Notes: generated by a model from the letters alone, not told the origin. 64,000 nt of DNA from Acinetobacter sp. XH1741 (GCF_041021895.1 NZ_CP157428.1:1860001-1924000); one strand, 5' to 3'; numbered from the stretch's first letter, positions 24,814-34,507 are shown. Translations and numbers: made by a program.

Positions 24814-25965
24814 ATGACCGACCAATTAAGAGCAAAATTTGAAAATTTAGAACTTAACGCAGGTTTAGGGAAAATTAGTGCCTTTATTTCCATGTCACTT
24901 AGCTTACTTTGCTTATTCGGTGCTTTATGTTTTTTATTTCCAAGCGTACTTACAACTCCTGAGCTAAGACCATTTTACGTAAAGCATTATCATCTTTTTT
25001 ATTATGGCCTCATTACAGGCATAATCATTAGCGCTGGTTTTGGTGCATTTAGTGCGATCATTCGACAAAATCGATATGGTTTTTATGGTTTATGCTTTGC
25101 ACTTCTGGCGGCAGTATTGGGCTGTGGTGTGATACAGGCTCCTGTCATTCCAAGTGTACCGTTTTATGCGGGCATTGATTATTTTGTACTTACATTGGTC
25201 ATTTTGGCTTTTATTTTTATTCCTCTTGAAGGCTTTTTTGCAAAAAATCCTGAACAAAAGATCTTAAGGGTGGGATGGGTGACTGACATGAAATATTTCA
25301 TGGTGAGTCATATTGGCATTCAACTATTTAGCTTTTTAACGGTTATGCCAATTCAGTATTGGATTACGCACCTGCCGAATAATCCAATTGTGCCGTATGT
25401 TCAAGCTCAGCCAATTTGGCTGCAATTTATTGAATTGCTCATTGTGGTTGATTTTACAGTGTATTGGTTGCACCGAGCCATGCATGAAGTTAACTTTTTA
25501 TGGCGTTTTCATGCGATTCACCATTCAACTGAATATATGGATTGGTTAGCATCGTCTCGTTTGCACGTCATTGAAGTATTAATGACTCGTTTTATTGCAA
25601 CTCTGCCAATTTTCCTTTTAGGGTTTCATACTTCTGCTGTTTTTGCGTATTTAATCTTTATTTCATTCCACGCTATTTTTATTCATTCCAATGTACGTTT
25701 TCGTTTTCCATATTTACGTTGGTTTATCGCAACACCAGAATTTCATCATTGGCATCATTCTTCTGAAAAGCCCGCAATTGATAAAAATTACGCTGCTTTT
25801 ATTCCGCTGTATGATGTTATTTTTAAGACTTTATATATGCCAAATCACTTGGCGAGCGTATATGGTACAGTCGGTTATAAAATTCCAAATAGCTTTGTAA
25901 AACAGTTTACATGGCCATTTAAAAAATATGTAAAACGTTTTTTAAAGCGTTGGCGTGATCAGTAA
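24814..25965 (+). CDS. Sterol desaturase / fatty acid hydroxylase-family membrane protein
   Basis: 383 residues with several transmembrane helices and the family's histidine boxes: HRAMHE (HxxxH), HAIHHS (HxxHH) and HHWHHSS. These bind a di-iron centre that uses O2 to hydroxylate or desaturate lipids. The first ~130 residues are an extra hydrophobic part. The substrate in Acinetobacter is unknown. Separate transcription unit, with a hairpin terminator just after the stop. Confidence 0.88.
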   Translation: MTDQLRAKFENLELNAGLGKISAFISMSLSLLCLFGALCFLFPSVLTTPELRPFYVKHYHLFYYGLITGIIISAGFGAFSAIIRQNRYGFYGLCFALLAAVLGCGVIQAPVIPSVPFYAGIDYFVLTLVILAFIFIPLEGFFAKNPEQKILRVGWVTDMKYFMVSHIGIQLFSFLTVMPIQYWITHLPNNPIVPYVQAQPIWLQFIELLIVVDFTVYWLHRAMHEVNFLWRFHAIHHSTEYMDWLASSRLHVIEVLMTRFIATLPIFLLGFHTSAVFAYLIFISFHAIFIHSNVRFRFPYLRWFIATPEFHHWHHSSEKPAIDKNYAAFIPLYDVIFKTLYMPNHLASVYGTVGYKIPNSFVKQFTWPFKKYVKRFLKRWRDQ

Positions 25966-25970
25966 TTATA

Positions 25971-25998
25971 AAAAAAAGCCTCACATGAGGCTTTTTTT
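25971..25998. terminator. Bidirectional terminator
   Basis: AAAAAAAGCCTCA / TGAGGCTTTTTTT with a CA loop between two convergent genes (24814 rightward, 26005 leftward). Confidence 0.9.
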
Positions 25999-26004
25999 AT
26001 ACGG

Positions 26005-27207
26005 TTATTTATTTTTAAAATTTTTAAAAATCATGAAAAGGGCAACTAGCGATAGTAAGAGAATAAAACAAATATAACCATTTGCTGTATGCATCAGTCC
26101 AATCTTGCCAACAAAATAACCCGCTAAAATTGCAGGAATACTAAAGGCCAAATAACTTTCAACGAAAAATGCCGCCATAAGGCCAGCACGTTCTTCTGGA
26201 AGGGCTAATGGCATTACACTACGAATGGCACCCATAAACGCTGTACCAAAACCCACACCCGTGATAATAGAACCTAAAAACAGAACGACAGCGCTGGTCA
26301 GATTAATTGCTAAAAACAAAACCATCGCACCAATTGTAATGGATAAGGTACCGGTTAATAAAATACGAAAATTTGTCGATTTCCTAAGCGTTAATATGCC
26401 TGCTGCACCTGAAAGAGCTAACGCCATAAAGGTAATACCGTTTAGCCATGCAGATGAAGTGTGGAAAATTTTTGCGAGTAAAGAGGGCATAAGTGATAAG
26501 AAAAAACCACTGACCATCCAGAGGGCAATATTAATTGGGCTAATACTTAATAAAGCACTTTTTGTTTGCGGAGGAATAGCCATATTCGGCTTTAAAGATA
26601 CAAGCGCACCCGCTCTTTTTTGTACTGTCTCGGGAGTAAGAAAACTTAAAATGAGTTCACAAATAAGAAGAAAACATAAAAACTCAAAAACAAGCTGCAA
26701 GGGGTGAGCAGAGAACTGCAAAATAGAACAGGTCAGAAAAATACCAACGGCCATACCTACCATCGGGGCGATACTATTAATAAGTGAGCCATGAAGCTTA
26801 CTAAAATCTAAAATTGCTGCACCTATCGCTGAAACAGCAAGACCAGTTGCTATACCTTGTAAGCCTCTTGCGGTATACAACATTGAAACATCTGAAGCAA
26901 ACAGGAAAAAACTCATTGAAATAATTTGCAGAGAAATGGCTGCAATAATGACTGGGCGACGTCCAATATAGTCAGACAAAGAACCAATAATGAGTAATGA
27001 ACCCAGCAGTGTAAAAGCATAAGTTGCAAAAATTAGAGTCAATGTGACTGGTGAAAATTGCCAAAGCTGCTGATATAGGCGATACAGTGGTGTAGGTGCA
27101 CTCGATCCAGCCATAAATGTCATGAGTGTAATCGTATTGAGTGTCAACGCACTTGTTGAGTCTAATTTAAAAACAGACAGTGACTGTTTTGAACTTGAAT
27201 TGTTCAT
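26005..27207 (-). CDS. Major facilitator superfamily (DHA1-type) efflux transporter
   Basis: 400 residues, twelve predicted transmembrane helices, MFS motif A as GSLSDYIGRRPVI after helix 2. The short charged N-terminus leads straight into helix 1 (STSALTLNTITLMTFMAGSSAPTPLYRLY). It probably exports a drug or small metabolite. It faces a TetR gene, with two 21-bp palindromes between them; one lies 17 bases before this start, so repression is very likely. Substrate unknown. Confidence 0.87.
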   Translation of the reverse strand: MNNSSSKQSLSVFKLDSTSALTLNTITLMTFMAGSSAPTPLYRLYQQLWQFSPVTLTLIFATYAFTLLGSLLIIGSLSDYIGRRPVIIAAISLQIISMSFFLFASDVSMLYTARGLQGIATGLAVSAIGAAILDFSKLHGSLINSIAPMVGMAVGIFLTCSILQFSAHPLQLVFEFLCFLLICELILSFLTPETVQKRAGALVSLKPNMAIPPQTKSALLSISPINIALWMVSGFFLSLMPSLLAKIFHTSSAWLNGITFMALALSGAAGILTLRKSTNFRILLTGTLSITIGAMVLFLAINLTSAVVLFLGSIITGVGFGTAFMGAIRSVMPLALPEERAGLMAAFFVESYLAFSIPAILAGYFVGKIGLMHTANGYICFILLLSLVALFMIFKNFKNK

Positions 27208-27223
27208 ATAAGACGAATAACAT

Positions 27224-27244
27224 AAAAGCTAATATTTAGCTTTT
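27224..27244. promoter_or_regulatory. TetR operator 1
   Basis: Perfect palindrome: arms AAAAGCTAA and TTAGCTTTT around TAT, 17 bases upstream of the MFS start. A near copy lies 38 bases away (27262-27282). Confidence 0.8.
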
Positions 27245-27261
27245 ATACATTATTTTTACAT

Positions 27262-27282
27262 TAAAGCAAATATTTAGCTTTA
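27262..27282. promoter_or_regulatory. TetR operator 2
   Basis: Palindrome with arms TAAAGCAAA and TTAGCTTTA around TAT; one mismatch to a perfect repeat. Same core as operator 1, spaced 38 bases centre to centre, on the TetR-gene side of the divergent promoter region. Confidence 0.78.
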
Positions 27283-27340
27283 GTATATTTTGTATATAGA
27301 TATAACTAAGTTTTTTTTAACACCTTTACAGAGTTTATAC

Positions 27341-27898
27341 ATGGCAAAAGTTGTTACTGGATTACGCCCAGGTGGTCGCAGCGAAAGAATACAAACTGTA
27401 GTTCATCAAGCTGTAAAAGATTTACAAAAAGATTTTGAGCAAAGCCAAATTACAATTCCAATGATTGCAGCAAAAGCTCGTGTAACACCATCAACTATTT
27501 ACCGACGTTGGGGTGATATTAACCAGTTATTTTCAGATGTGGCTTTAAATGAACTCAAACCAGATATGGAACCCAAAGATTTAGGTTCATTTGAGCGAGA
27601 TATCACGGCATGGGTCGAACAATATTTTGAAGAATATGCATCAGAAGTGGGGCAAGATTTATTGCGAGATGTACTCTATACATCAAATTCAGATTCTAAT
27701 GCCCGTAAATGTGAAACTCTCATTATTCAACAACTCGACATTATTCAAAATCGAGCAAAATTACGTGGTGAAGCCACTATAGCGAATCAAGAGATCATTG
27801 AAACTGTCATTGCTCCAATGCTATTTCAAATCTTATTTACCAATCATGAGCTGAGCTTAAATTATGTTCATACTCTATTAAAAAAGTTATTTACTTAA
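27341..27898 (+). CDS. TetR-family repressor of the adjacent MFS pump
   Basis: About 185 residues from the ATG at 27341 (MAKVVTGLRPGGRSERIQ). The frame could begin at 27290, but that would place the start within 8 bases of operator 2 and adds a hydrophobic tail-like leader. DNA-binding domain: TIPMIAAKARVTPSTIYRRWGDINQLF. C-terminal TetR_C-type ligand domain (DITAWVEQYFEEYASEVGQ). Divergent from the MFS gene with two shared operators, so it likely represses both and is released by a pump substrate. Confidence 0.88.
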   Translation: MAKVVTGLRPGGRSERIQTVVHQAVKDLQKDFEQSQITIPMIAAKARVTPSTIYRRWGDINQLFSDVALNELKPDMEPKDLGSFERDITAWVEQYFEEYASEVGQDLLRDVLYTSNSDSNARKCETLIIQQLDIIQNRAKLRGEATIANQEIIETVIAPMLFQILFTNHELSLNYVHTLLKKLFT

Positions 27899-28382
27899 GT
27901 TTTGAAAAATATGATTGGGATATTTAAAGAGAAAAATGAATATCTTAAATATGTAAAGAATAAGTAGGCTTTTGTTTTTACTAACAAACTATATATCAAT
28001 ATTTCTTATTATTTAAAAACTAAATTCTCATAATTTACTGTTAACATGTGATTGGTTTTATCATTTATTTTTGAAATGTATGCTTGGGTGGTCTTAAAAT
28101 TAAAGTGAAATTTATTTTAAACAGAGTTTTATGAATTAAATAGAATAATAAACATGGGTTTATGTGATTTTTTAATAAAATTAATTAAGTTTTATTTTTA
28201 GAAAAATTGATAGAAAAGATGATTTCTATACAAAAATACACATGGTTTTTTAATTTAACATTTTTTAAATTTATGACACAGGGTGTTTTTTATTCTTTAC
28301 AATGACTTCACTTCATTAAAGCAGCTTGTGGTGCGCGCTTTATATTTTATTTTTTTATCCCCACCGAAAAGGTATTTAGATA
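27899..28382. other. AT-rich upstream region of dctA, no gene seen
   Basis: Nearly 480 bases of A/T-rich DNA between the TetR stop and dctA. No reading frame or strong hairpin stands out. Its length would suit multiple regulator sites for a carbon-controlled transporter, but none can be named. Confidence 0.4.
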
Positions 28383-29681
28383 ATGGATTTCAATACCCTT
28401 GACCAAGAAACGGTACAGAAAAAACAGAAGTTTCATCAAATTTTGTATGTACAGGTCATTTTTGCAATTATTTTAGGCGTTTTAATTGGTCATTTTTACC
28501 CGGAACTTGGTGAAAGCTTAAAACCGCTTGGTGATGCATTTATTAAAATCGTTAAAATGATTATTGCTCCCGTAATCTTTTTGACTGTGGTAACCGGTAT
28601 AGCCAGCATGACGAACATGAGTCGGGTTGGACGTGTAACCGGTAAAGCAATGCTGTATTTCCTTACTTTCTCTAGTATTGCACTTGTGGTTGGTATGATT
28701 GTGGCAAATATCATTCAACCCGGTAAAGGCTTAAATATTGACCCGGCTACTTTAGTCAGTGACAAAGTAAATACTTATGTTGAAAAGGCTCATGCTACCA
28801 ATATTACTGACTTTTTCATGAATATTATTCCGCAAACATTAGTCAGCCCGCTTGCTGGTGGTGACATTTTGCAGGTCTTATTCGTGGCAGTGTTATTTGG
28901 TATTTCTTTGGCTGCATTAGGCGATCGCGCACGTCCAGTCACAGATTTTTTAAATAATTTAACAGCTCCGGTGTTCTATTTAGTGGGCATGTTAATGAAA
29001 CTTGCTCCGATTGGTGCTTTTGGTGCTATGGCATTTACCATTGGGGCATATGGAATCCAGTCAATCGGTAATTTATTACTGTTAATTATGACGTTCTATA
29101 TCACGGCTATATTGTTTGTTTTAATCGTTTTGGGCGCTGTGGCTCGTTACAATGGCTTTTCAATTATTGATTTAGTTCGCTATATCAAAGATGAGCTTTG
29201 GTTGGTTTTAGGTACAAGTTCATCTGAAGCGGCTTTACCGTCTTTAATGGATAAAATGCAAAAAGCAGGTTGTGAAAAATCTGTGGTGGGCTTAGTTATT
29301 CCGACAGGTTACTCGTTCAATCTTGATGGTACCAACATCTATATGACGATGGCTGCTTTATTTATTGCACAAGCATGTAATGTAGATTTATCAATTGGTG
29401 AGCAGTTTGCATTACTTTTAGTGGCAATGGTGAGCTCGAAAGGTGCGGCAGGGGTAACGGGTGCGGGCTTCATTACGCTTGCAGCAACTTTATCGGTTGT
29501 GCCATCAGTACCTGTTGCCGGTATGGCACTCATTTTAGGTATTGACCGTTTCATGTCGGAATGCCGTGCTTTAACCAACCTAATTGGTAATGCATGTGCA
29601 ACAATCGTTGTTGCGCGTTGGGACAAAGCTTTGGACAAGGACGTTCTAGATAAAGCATTACGCAAATCAAAAGTGAATTAA
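28383..29681 (+). CDS. dctA: C4-dicarboxylate/cation symporter DctA
   Basis: 432 residues of the DAACS family, imports succinate, fumarate and malate with H+ or Na+. Recognised by [27 protein letters not shown], the serine-rich re-entrant loop [31 protein letters not shown], and the final [22 protein letters not shown] segment. Eight helices and two hairpin loops expected. AAAAGG ribosome binding site. Single-gene unit closed by a long terminator. Other DAACS members such as GltP are alternatives, but the N-terminus and loop favour DctA. Confidence 0.92.
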   Translation: MDFNTLDQETVQKKQKFHQILYVQVIFAIILGVLIGHFYPELGESLKPLGDAFIKIVKMIIAPVIFLTVVTGIASMTNMSRVGRVTGKAMLYFLTFSSIALVVGMIVANIIQPGKGLNIDPATLVSDKVNTYVEKAHATNITDFFMNIIPQTLVSPLAGGDILQVLFVAVLFGISLAALGDRARPVTDFLNNLTAPVFYLVGMLMKLAPIGAFGAMAFTIGAYGIQSIGNLLLLIMTFYITAILFVLIVLGAVARYNGFSIIDLVRYIKDELWLVLGTSSSEAALPSLMDKMQKAGCEKSVVGLVIPTGYSFNLDGTNIYMTMAALFIAQACNVDLSIGEQFALLLVAMVSSKGAAGVTGAGFITLAATLSVVPSVPVAGMALILGIDRFMSECRALTNLIGNACATIVVARWDKALDKDVLDKALRKSKVN

Positions 29682-29700
29682 TTATTTAATTCTAAATAAA

Positions 29701-29751
29701 AAAACCTGTAGCAATTGGCAATGTTGGGAGAGGTGCCAAGCTACAGGTTTT
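29701..29751 (+). terminator. Long-stem terminator of dctA
   Basis: AAAACCTGTAGC pairs perfectly with GCTACAGGTTTT, and within it TTGGCA pairs with TGCCAA, giving an extended rod with loop ATGTTGGGAGAGG; T-rich 3' side. 20 bases after the stop. Confidence 0.9.
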
Positions 29752-29918
29752 ATTATGTCTGATTAAAATAAATATAATTTAAAAATAACTAAGTGTTGGT
29801 GGTTAATTATTGGAAAGCCAATATAAAAATTTTCACAAGTCCATATCTATCTACTTTGTAAAAGCAGAACCTTTAAGTTACCCATACTATAAAACGTATG
29901 AGCAAATAGAATCTCAAC

Positions 29919-30122
29919 TTATGCTTTTAAGTGATCCTCAAACTCTTCACCTAACTGCATCGCTAAAGCATTACCTGCCAGATCACAAGTTACTAAACCA
30001 TATTCTTTTTTAAAACTGAAAGTAAAACCTTTTCCATCGGCAAGGTTTTTAACCGAATACCCTAATTTTTCTAACCAAATACGGAACGCAATTAGATTTT
30101 TAGCTTTAACAACCTTTTTCAC
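29919..30122 (-). CDS. Small conserved-looking protein, 67 residues
   Basis: A strong ribosome binding site (AAGGAG, 8 bases before a GTG start at 30122) supports this gene. The product, MKKVVKAKNLIAFRIWLEK..., has a helix followed by short strands (GFTFSFKKEYGLVTC) and an acidic end. No membrane helix and no family recognised. A shadow frame on the other strand (29810-30013) overlaps it but has no ribosome binding site. Isolated, on the opposite strand to dctA. Function unknown. Confidence 0.65.
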   Translation of the reverse strand: MKKVVKAKNLIAFRIWLEKLGYSVKNLADGKGFTFSFKKEYGLVTCDLAGNALAMQLGEEFEDHLKA

Positions 30123-30478
30123 GTGAGAACTCCTTCTATCCGTGCATTACATCTTATTTATTAATAGGGATTTACTCGGATTTTTTAAAGGGGGAAAACT
30201 TTGTTTTATTTTGCAACTTGTAAAAAAAGTAAAATAGATAAACTAATATCCTTCATTTTATAAATTTATTCAGTTTTTATGTAATCAACTTATATATGTT
30301 TGAGATATAAATAATTGTTTTTTATATTTATTTTAAAATAACTCAAATAGAGTGAAATTTAAGCAAAACAAGTTCATTTAAAATCAATAAATGTAAAAAA
30401 TAATTTCAGGAAACATGCTTTATTAAAAAAGATACAGTTCTTAAAATTAAACTGTATCTTGCCATGAAATTTATATAG
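30123..30478. other. AT-rich intergenic region, no gene seen
   Basis: About 355 bases. Only the inverted pair AAGATACAGTT / AACTGTATCTT (30429-30439 and 30449-30459) stands out. It is a plausible terminator for leftward gloB transcription, just after the gloB stop at 30479. No reading frame. Confidence 0.5.
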
Positions 30479-31210
30479 TTAGAAATTGTCTTTTAAACTA
30501 CGTAAATGAGCGAACTCTTCTACACTTTCGGCACGTAAAAAGGGATTGGTAGCCAATTCAAGTTCAATACTACTTGGTAAAGTAATTTGACCGTTCTTAC
30601 GAAGCTCGCGGACCTGTTCAATACGCTCTTGCAAGGCATGATTTTCAGGTTCTACACTCAATGCAAATTCTGCATTAGAGAGCGTGTACTCATGCGTGCA
30701 ATACACTTTGGTTATAGTGGGAAGAGCAGCAAGTCGATTTAACGAGTGATACATTTGCTCGGCGCTACCTTCAAATAAGCGGCCGCATCCCATAGCAAAA
30801 AGAGTATCTCCACAAAATAGGGTATTGAGCTCCTCAATAAAGTACACAATATGGCCTAGGGTATGGCCAGGTGTTGCAATAATCTCTACTTTTAAATCGT
30901 TAAATTTTAGGTGGTCATCATGTTGTAGTGGGTGAGTAATGCCCGGAATTTTAGATAATTCATCTCTTGGACCGTATACAGCTATAGCATTGGTCGCCGT
31001 TAATTCTGCAACCCCGCCAATATGATCTTTATGCCAATGAGTCAGCCAAATTTGTTTTAACGTTAAATGATGGTTTGTGCAAAATTGAGTAACTAACTCC
31101 GCCTCTGTTGGATCAACTGCAACAGCTTCATGAGTTTCAGTATCTTCTAAAATCCAGATATAGTTTTGTAGGGCATTTTGCACATCAATATAATGAATTC
31201 TGTAACGCAT
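30479..31210 (-). CDS. gloB: Hydroxyacylglutathione hydrolase (glyoxalase II)
   Basis: 243 residues, metallo-beta-lactamase fold. The metal-binding signature THWHKDHIGG (HxHxDH) is present, with later ligands in TPGHTLGHI, FCGDTLFAMGCGRLFEG and YCTHEYTLSN; the last two are characteristic of glyoxalase II. It hydrolyses S-lactoylglutathione to D-lactate and glutathione, completing methylglyoxal detoxification. Cytosolic. Single gene, about the usual length. Confidence 0.93.
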   Translation of the reverse strand: MRYRIHYIDVQNALQNYIWILEDTETHEAVAVDPTEAELVTQFCTNHHLTLKQIWLTHWHKDHIGGVAELTATNAIAVYGPRDELSKIPGITHPLQHDDHLKFNDLKVEIIATPGHTLGHIVYFIEELNTLFCGDTLFAMGCGRLFEGSAEQMYHSLNRLAALPTITKVYCTHEYTLSNAEFALSVEPENHALQERIEQVRELRKNGQITLPSSIELELATNPFLRAESVEEFAHLRSLKDNF

Positions 31211-31330
31211 CGTTTTATCCTGAAACTAAATCTAAAAGCAGTGTTTACGGGCTAATTTTGATAATAACAGAAATTGTGTTGGGCAGTTTGTCTAATAAAA
31301 TGTCCCATAAACATAAGTCATCTAAAATAA

Positions 31331-31355
31331 AAAAGCCCTCTTGAAGAGGGCTTTT
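31331..31355. terminator. Terminator of the metNI genes
   Basis: AAAAGCCCTCTT / AGAGGGCTTTT hairpin lying just after the leftward metI stop; symmetrical, so may act both ways. Confidence 0.85.
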
Positions 31356-31367
31356 TAGATAACTGAA

Positions 31368-32063
31368 TTAGCGCATTTTAGCGAGCCAGTTTCCTAACAT
31401 CTGAACGATTTGTACCAAAAGCAATAATACAATAACCGTTAAAATAACGACGCTTGTATCAAAACGCTGATAACCATAAGAAATTGCCAAGTCACCAATA
31501 CCACCGGCACCCACCGCACCAGCCATAGCTGTAGCGCCAATAAGGCTAATGGTAGCGGTTGTTAAGTTCAAAATCAGAGAACTACGAGCTTCAGGCAGGA
31601 TAAAGCGTGAAATAATCTGCCAAGGTGTTGCACCCATTGCTTGAGCAGATTCAATAATGCCTTCATTGACTTCAAGTAGTGAAGTTTCAATAAGACGACC
31701 CATATAGGGACCCACGTAAATCGTCAAAGGAACAATCGCTGCCCATGTACCAATTGAAGTACCTACCAATAGTTTGGTTAGTGGAATAACCGCAATAAGT
31801 AAAATAATAAATGGCAGAGAGCGTAACGCATTTACAATTGGGTTGAGTAAATGGTAAATGAATTTATTTGGCAAAATACCCTCAGGGCGAGTAACAAGGA
31901 GAATAATCCCTTGAATGAAGCCCCAAATACCACCAAATAAAAGCGCAAAGAACACCATATGGAAGGTTTCTTGTAGCGCTGTTACGAACTGGTCAATTGA
32001 AAGGGAACTATGCCAGAAAGGTTGAGTAAGTTCAGTTAACCACTGTACGATTAAATCTCTCAT
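31368..32063 (-). CDS. metI: Methionine ABC transporter permease MetI
   Basis: 231 residues, five to six transmembrane helices, with the permease coupling motif EAAQAMGATPWQII seen as ESAQAMGATPWQIISRFILPEARSS in pieces. Pairs with MetN and MetQ to import D- and L-methionine. Overlaps the metN stop by four bases, showing coupled translation. Last gene of metQ-metN-metI. Confidence 0.92.
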   Translation of the reverse strand: MRDLIVQWLTELTQPFWHSSLSIDQFVTALQETFHMVFFALLFGGIWGFIQGIILLVTRPEGILPNKFIYHLLNPIVNALRSLPFIILLIAVIPLTKLLVGTSIGTWAAIVPLTIYVGPYMGRLIETSLLEVNEGIIESAQAMGATPWQIISRFILPEARSSLILNLTTATISLIGATAMAGAVGAGGIGDLAISYGYQRFDTSVVILTVIVLLLLVQIVQMLGNWLAKMR

Positions 32064-33085
32064 ACTTGATCTCCTGATTGAACTACACTCACTTCATTTT
32101 GTTCTAAAAACTCAATCGCCTGACGAATCAACTGTGGATCACCTAAAAGCTGTACAAACATCTGTCCAATCACGATTCCATTAATCTCAGTCATATTGGC
32201 AAATAAGATATTTAAACTAATATCAAACTGTTTAATAAGTGACTGAATTACAGGTTCTTGAGCCGAACGACCTAAGAACTGTAAGCAATAGATGCTGTGG
32301 TGATGCTGGTTTTCCAGTTGATTTAAAATATTCACAGGTAACTGTTGATGTAAAACAGTTTGTATGAAGTTTTTAGTCGTTGGATGTTGAGGATTACTAA
32401 AGATATCAATTGTTGAGCCTTGTTCAATCACTTTGCCGGCTTCCATAACCGCCACATGATCACATACAGTTTCAATCACATCCATTTCATGAGTCACCAT
32501 GACGATTGTGATTTTTTGCTCTTGATTGATTTTCTTTAATAACTCTAAAACCGACTTTGTTGTTTGCGGGTCTAGGGCAGAGGTTGCTTCATCACACAAA
32601 AGAATTTTAGGATGATTTGCTAAAGCGCGTGCAATACCGACACGTTGTTTCTGACCACCAGATAGTTCATCTGGATAAGCATCTTTTTTATGCTTAAGGT
32701 CAATGAATTCAAGTAGTTCATTTAAGCGCTTTTCACGTTCTGCTTTGTTGTAATTGAGCAGACGCATTGGCATCTCAATATTTTCAGCCACTGTTTTGGT
32801 TTGAAGCAAATTGAAGTGCTGAAAAATCATGCCAATATTTGCACGTTCCTGACGTAATGAACGCGCATCCAAAGCAGTGAAGTCCTTTTGATTAATGATA
32901 ACCTGACCTTCATTTGGTCGCTCAAGTAAGTTAATCAGGCGGATTAAAGTACTTTTACCTGCACCACTATAGCCAATAATGCCGAAAATACTGCCTTCAG
33001 GAATTTCCAAATTAATTTGGTCCAGTGCACGTATGGTTTGGCCTTTAAGCTGATAGAGCTTTGAAATGTTTTTAAATTGAATCAT
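32060..33085 (-). CDS. metN: Methionine ABC transporter ATP-binding protein MetN
   Basis: 341 residues. Walker A GYSGAGKSTL, signature LSGGQKQRVGIARAL, Walker B ILLCDEATSALD and H-loop MVTHEMDV are all present. The C-terminal ~90 residues form the NIL regulatory domain (HSIYCLQFLGRSAQEPVIQ), which in MetN binds methionine and inhibits transport. A hairpin separates it from metQ upstream. Confidence 0.95.
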   Translation of the reverse strand: MIQFKNISKLYQLKGQTIRALDQINLEIPEGSIFGIIGYSGAGKSTLIRLINLLERPNEGQVIINQKDFTALDARSLRQERANIGMIFQHFNLLQTKTVAENIEMPMRLLNYNKAEREKRLNELLEFIDLKHKKDAYPDELSGGQKQRVGIARALANHPKILLCDEATSALDPQTTKSVLELLKKINQEQKITIVMVTHEMDVIETVCDHVAVMEAGKVIEQGSTIDIFSNPQHPTTKNFIQTVLHQQLPVNILNQLENQHHHSIYCLQFLGRSAQEPVIQSLIKQFDISLNILFANMTEINGIVIGQMFVQLLGDPQLIRQAIEFLEQNEVSVVQSGDQV

Positions 33086-33112
33086 GTCGTCAAAAACTAT
33101 GCTAAAAAGAAA

Positions 33113-33139
33113 AAACAGGCAAAGAGACTTTGCCTGTTT
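33113..33139 (-). terminator. Intra-operon hairpin between metQ and metN
   Basis: AAACAGGCAAAG / CTTTGCCTGTTT with a three-base loop, followed on the leftward transcript by a T-rich tract. It would end part of the metQ transcripts before metN. Confidence 0.8.
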
Positions 33140-33160
33140 CGCGTTGCGGCTATTATATTA

Positions 33161-34033
33161 CTATTTAGCTTCTGTGAGGTAGCTGATTGGCTGATTCACG
33201 TCAACTTTTGTACCACCAAAGTGTTGTTCAACGTATTTTTTAACAGCTTCAGTGTGATAAAGCTTGCCAACCTTCTGAAGAACAGCATCATCTTTACGAG
33301 ATTCAGCAGTAGCAAGAATATTTACATTCAATTTTGTGCTTTGGTCAACTGGCTCATAATAGATAGAATCTTTAAGCACATTTAAACCGCCTTCTAGTGC
33401 CAAAGTATTCCCTAACACAATCGCATCAACTTCGTCTTTTACGCGAACAGCAGTTGCCATTTGAATTGGCTTAATGTCAATTTTTTTGCTGTTGTCGATA
33501 ATATCGCTTGGTGTGCCTTTAGCAGGGTCAAAGTCAGCTTTAAGTTTGATTAGACCCGCGCTTTGCAAGAGTATCAATGCACGAGCTTCGTTCGCTGCAT
33601 CATTTGGAATAGCAATGCTTGCGCCTTGTGGGAACTCGTCAACTTTTTTGTACTTGCTAGAGTAAATACCCATTGGTTCAAGATAAGTTGTTGCAACAGG
33701 AGCGATCTTATCTTTGTTAGATGCATTAAAAGCAACTAAATATGCATAAGATTGGAATGCATTTAAGTCAACTTCTTTGTTCGCTGCTGCTGTATTCATA
33801 GCAACATAATCAGTGAAGTTTTTCACTTCAAGTTTAATGCCGGCAGCTTTAGTTTCCGGTAATGTTGCAATGTAACGCCAAATATCAGCGTCAGAACCAG
33901 TTGAAGCAATGACAACAGTTTGTAACTGAGAAGAATCATTACCTTTGCCAGTTTGCGGTTCATTTTGCTGTTTGCCACAAGCTGCAAGTAATAGCACAGA
34001 CATGCCTAAAAAAAGACTGATCAGCTTTTTCAT
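33161..34033 (-). CDS. metQ: Methionine-binding lipoprotein MetQ
   Basis: 290 residues. The lipoprotein signal ends LLAAC-GKQ, so it is lipid-anchored. The NlpA/MetQ solute-binding fold is seen in KLEVKNFTDYVAMNTAAANKEVD (in pieces), NAFQSYAYL, EPMGIYSSKYK and SIAIPNDAANEARALILLQ. It delivers methionine to MetNI. First gene of the leftward operon, the reverse of the usual metN-I-Q order, and separated from metN by a terminator hairpin, which would give more MetQ than MetNI. Confidence 0.93.
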   Translation of the reverse strand: MKKLISLFLGMSVLLLAACGKQQNEPQTGKGNDSSQLQTVVIASTGSDADIWRYIATLPETKAAGIKLEVKNFTDYVAMNTAAANKEVDLNAFQSYAYLVAFNASNKDKIAPVATTYLEPMGIYSSKYKKVDEFPQGASIAIPNDAANEARALILLQSAGLIKLKADFDPAKGTPSDIIDNSKKIDIKPIQMATAVRVKDEVDAIVLGNTLALEGGLNVLKDSIYYEPVDQSTKLNVNILATAESRKDDAVLQKVGKLYHTEAVKKYVEQHFGGTKVDVNQPISYLTEAK

Positions 34034-34480
34034 GTAAAAAAAGTCCTGATTATGAGAGATATCAACAATTCCTGTTGGCTCTCAGCTGGGAAAATTGATG
34101 TTGTAAACTTACAAAGCCTTTTAATATCGAATGCAAGTTGCATAAATTTCGATACTTTTCTAAATCTTTGGGCACTTACCTTAACATTTAGATTCGCTTT
34201 AAATAAAACTATTTCTCAACAGTTTTATGATAAGTCGCAATTTTTCAAACGTTATATAGGGAAGTACTAAGCGTTAAAAATAGCGATTATTTTTAACGCA
34301 ATTAGATTAAGTACACTAATACGCTAGAGCACATCACTTTGTTGCAAGTTCCAACGGTTTAACCAATCATATCAATAAAAACATATTCAATATAGTGGAC
34401 ATGTTTCGTTCTTATTAATCAGAAGTGAATAAAAATTGCGATTGATATGAATATTAATGATAAATAAGAACTTAAAATAA
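34034..34480. other. metQ upstream region, no gene seen
   Basis: About 450 bases between the metQ start and the purD terminator. It should hold the metQ promoter and any methionine regulator site. I looked for a SAM riboswitch core and found none I could support. A rightward frame at 34052-34270 has no ribosome binding site and poor composition. Confidence 0.45.
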
Positions 34481-34507
34481 AAAAGCCCTCTAAACAGAGA
34501 GCTTTTT
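34481..34507. terminator. Terminator after purD
   Basis: AAAAGCCCTCT / AGAGAGCTTTT hairpin (one mismatch) with A- and T-rich flanks, downstream of leftward purD. Confidence 0.75.

Noticed and set aside
29810..30013. Rightward 67-codon frame after dctA
   Set aside because: No ribosome binding site, overlaps the better-supported leftward gene with AAGGAG and GTG start, and has poor codon character.
31108..31344. Rightward frame overlapping gloB's start
   Set aside because: Mostly antisense to gloB and runs into the terminator before metI; no ribosome binding site.
34034..34200. SAM-type riboswitch before metQ
   Set aside because: Looked for conserved SAM riboswitch cores on the leftward strand; none could be matched.
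34052..34270. Rightward 72-codon frame upstream of metQ
   Set aside because: Sits in the metQ promoter region, lacks a ribosome binding site, and has no coherent protein character.
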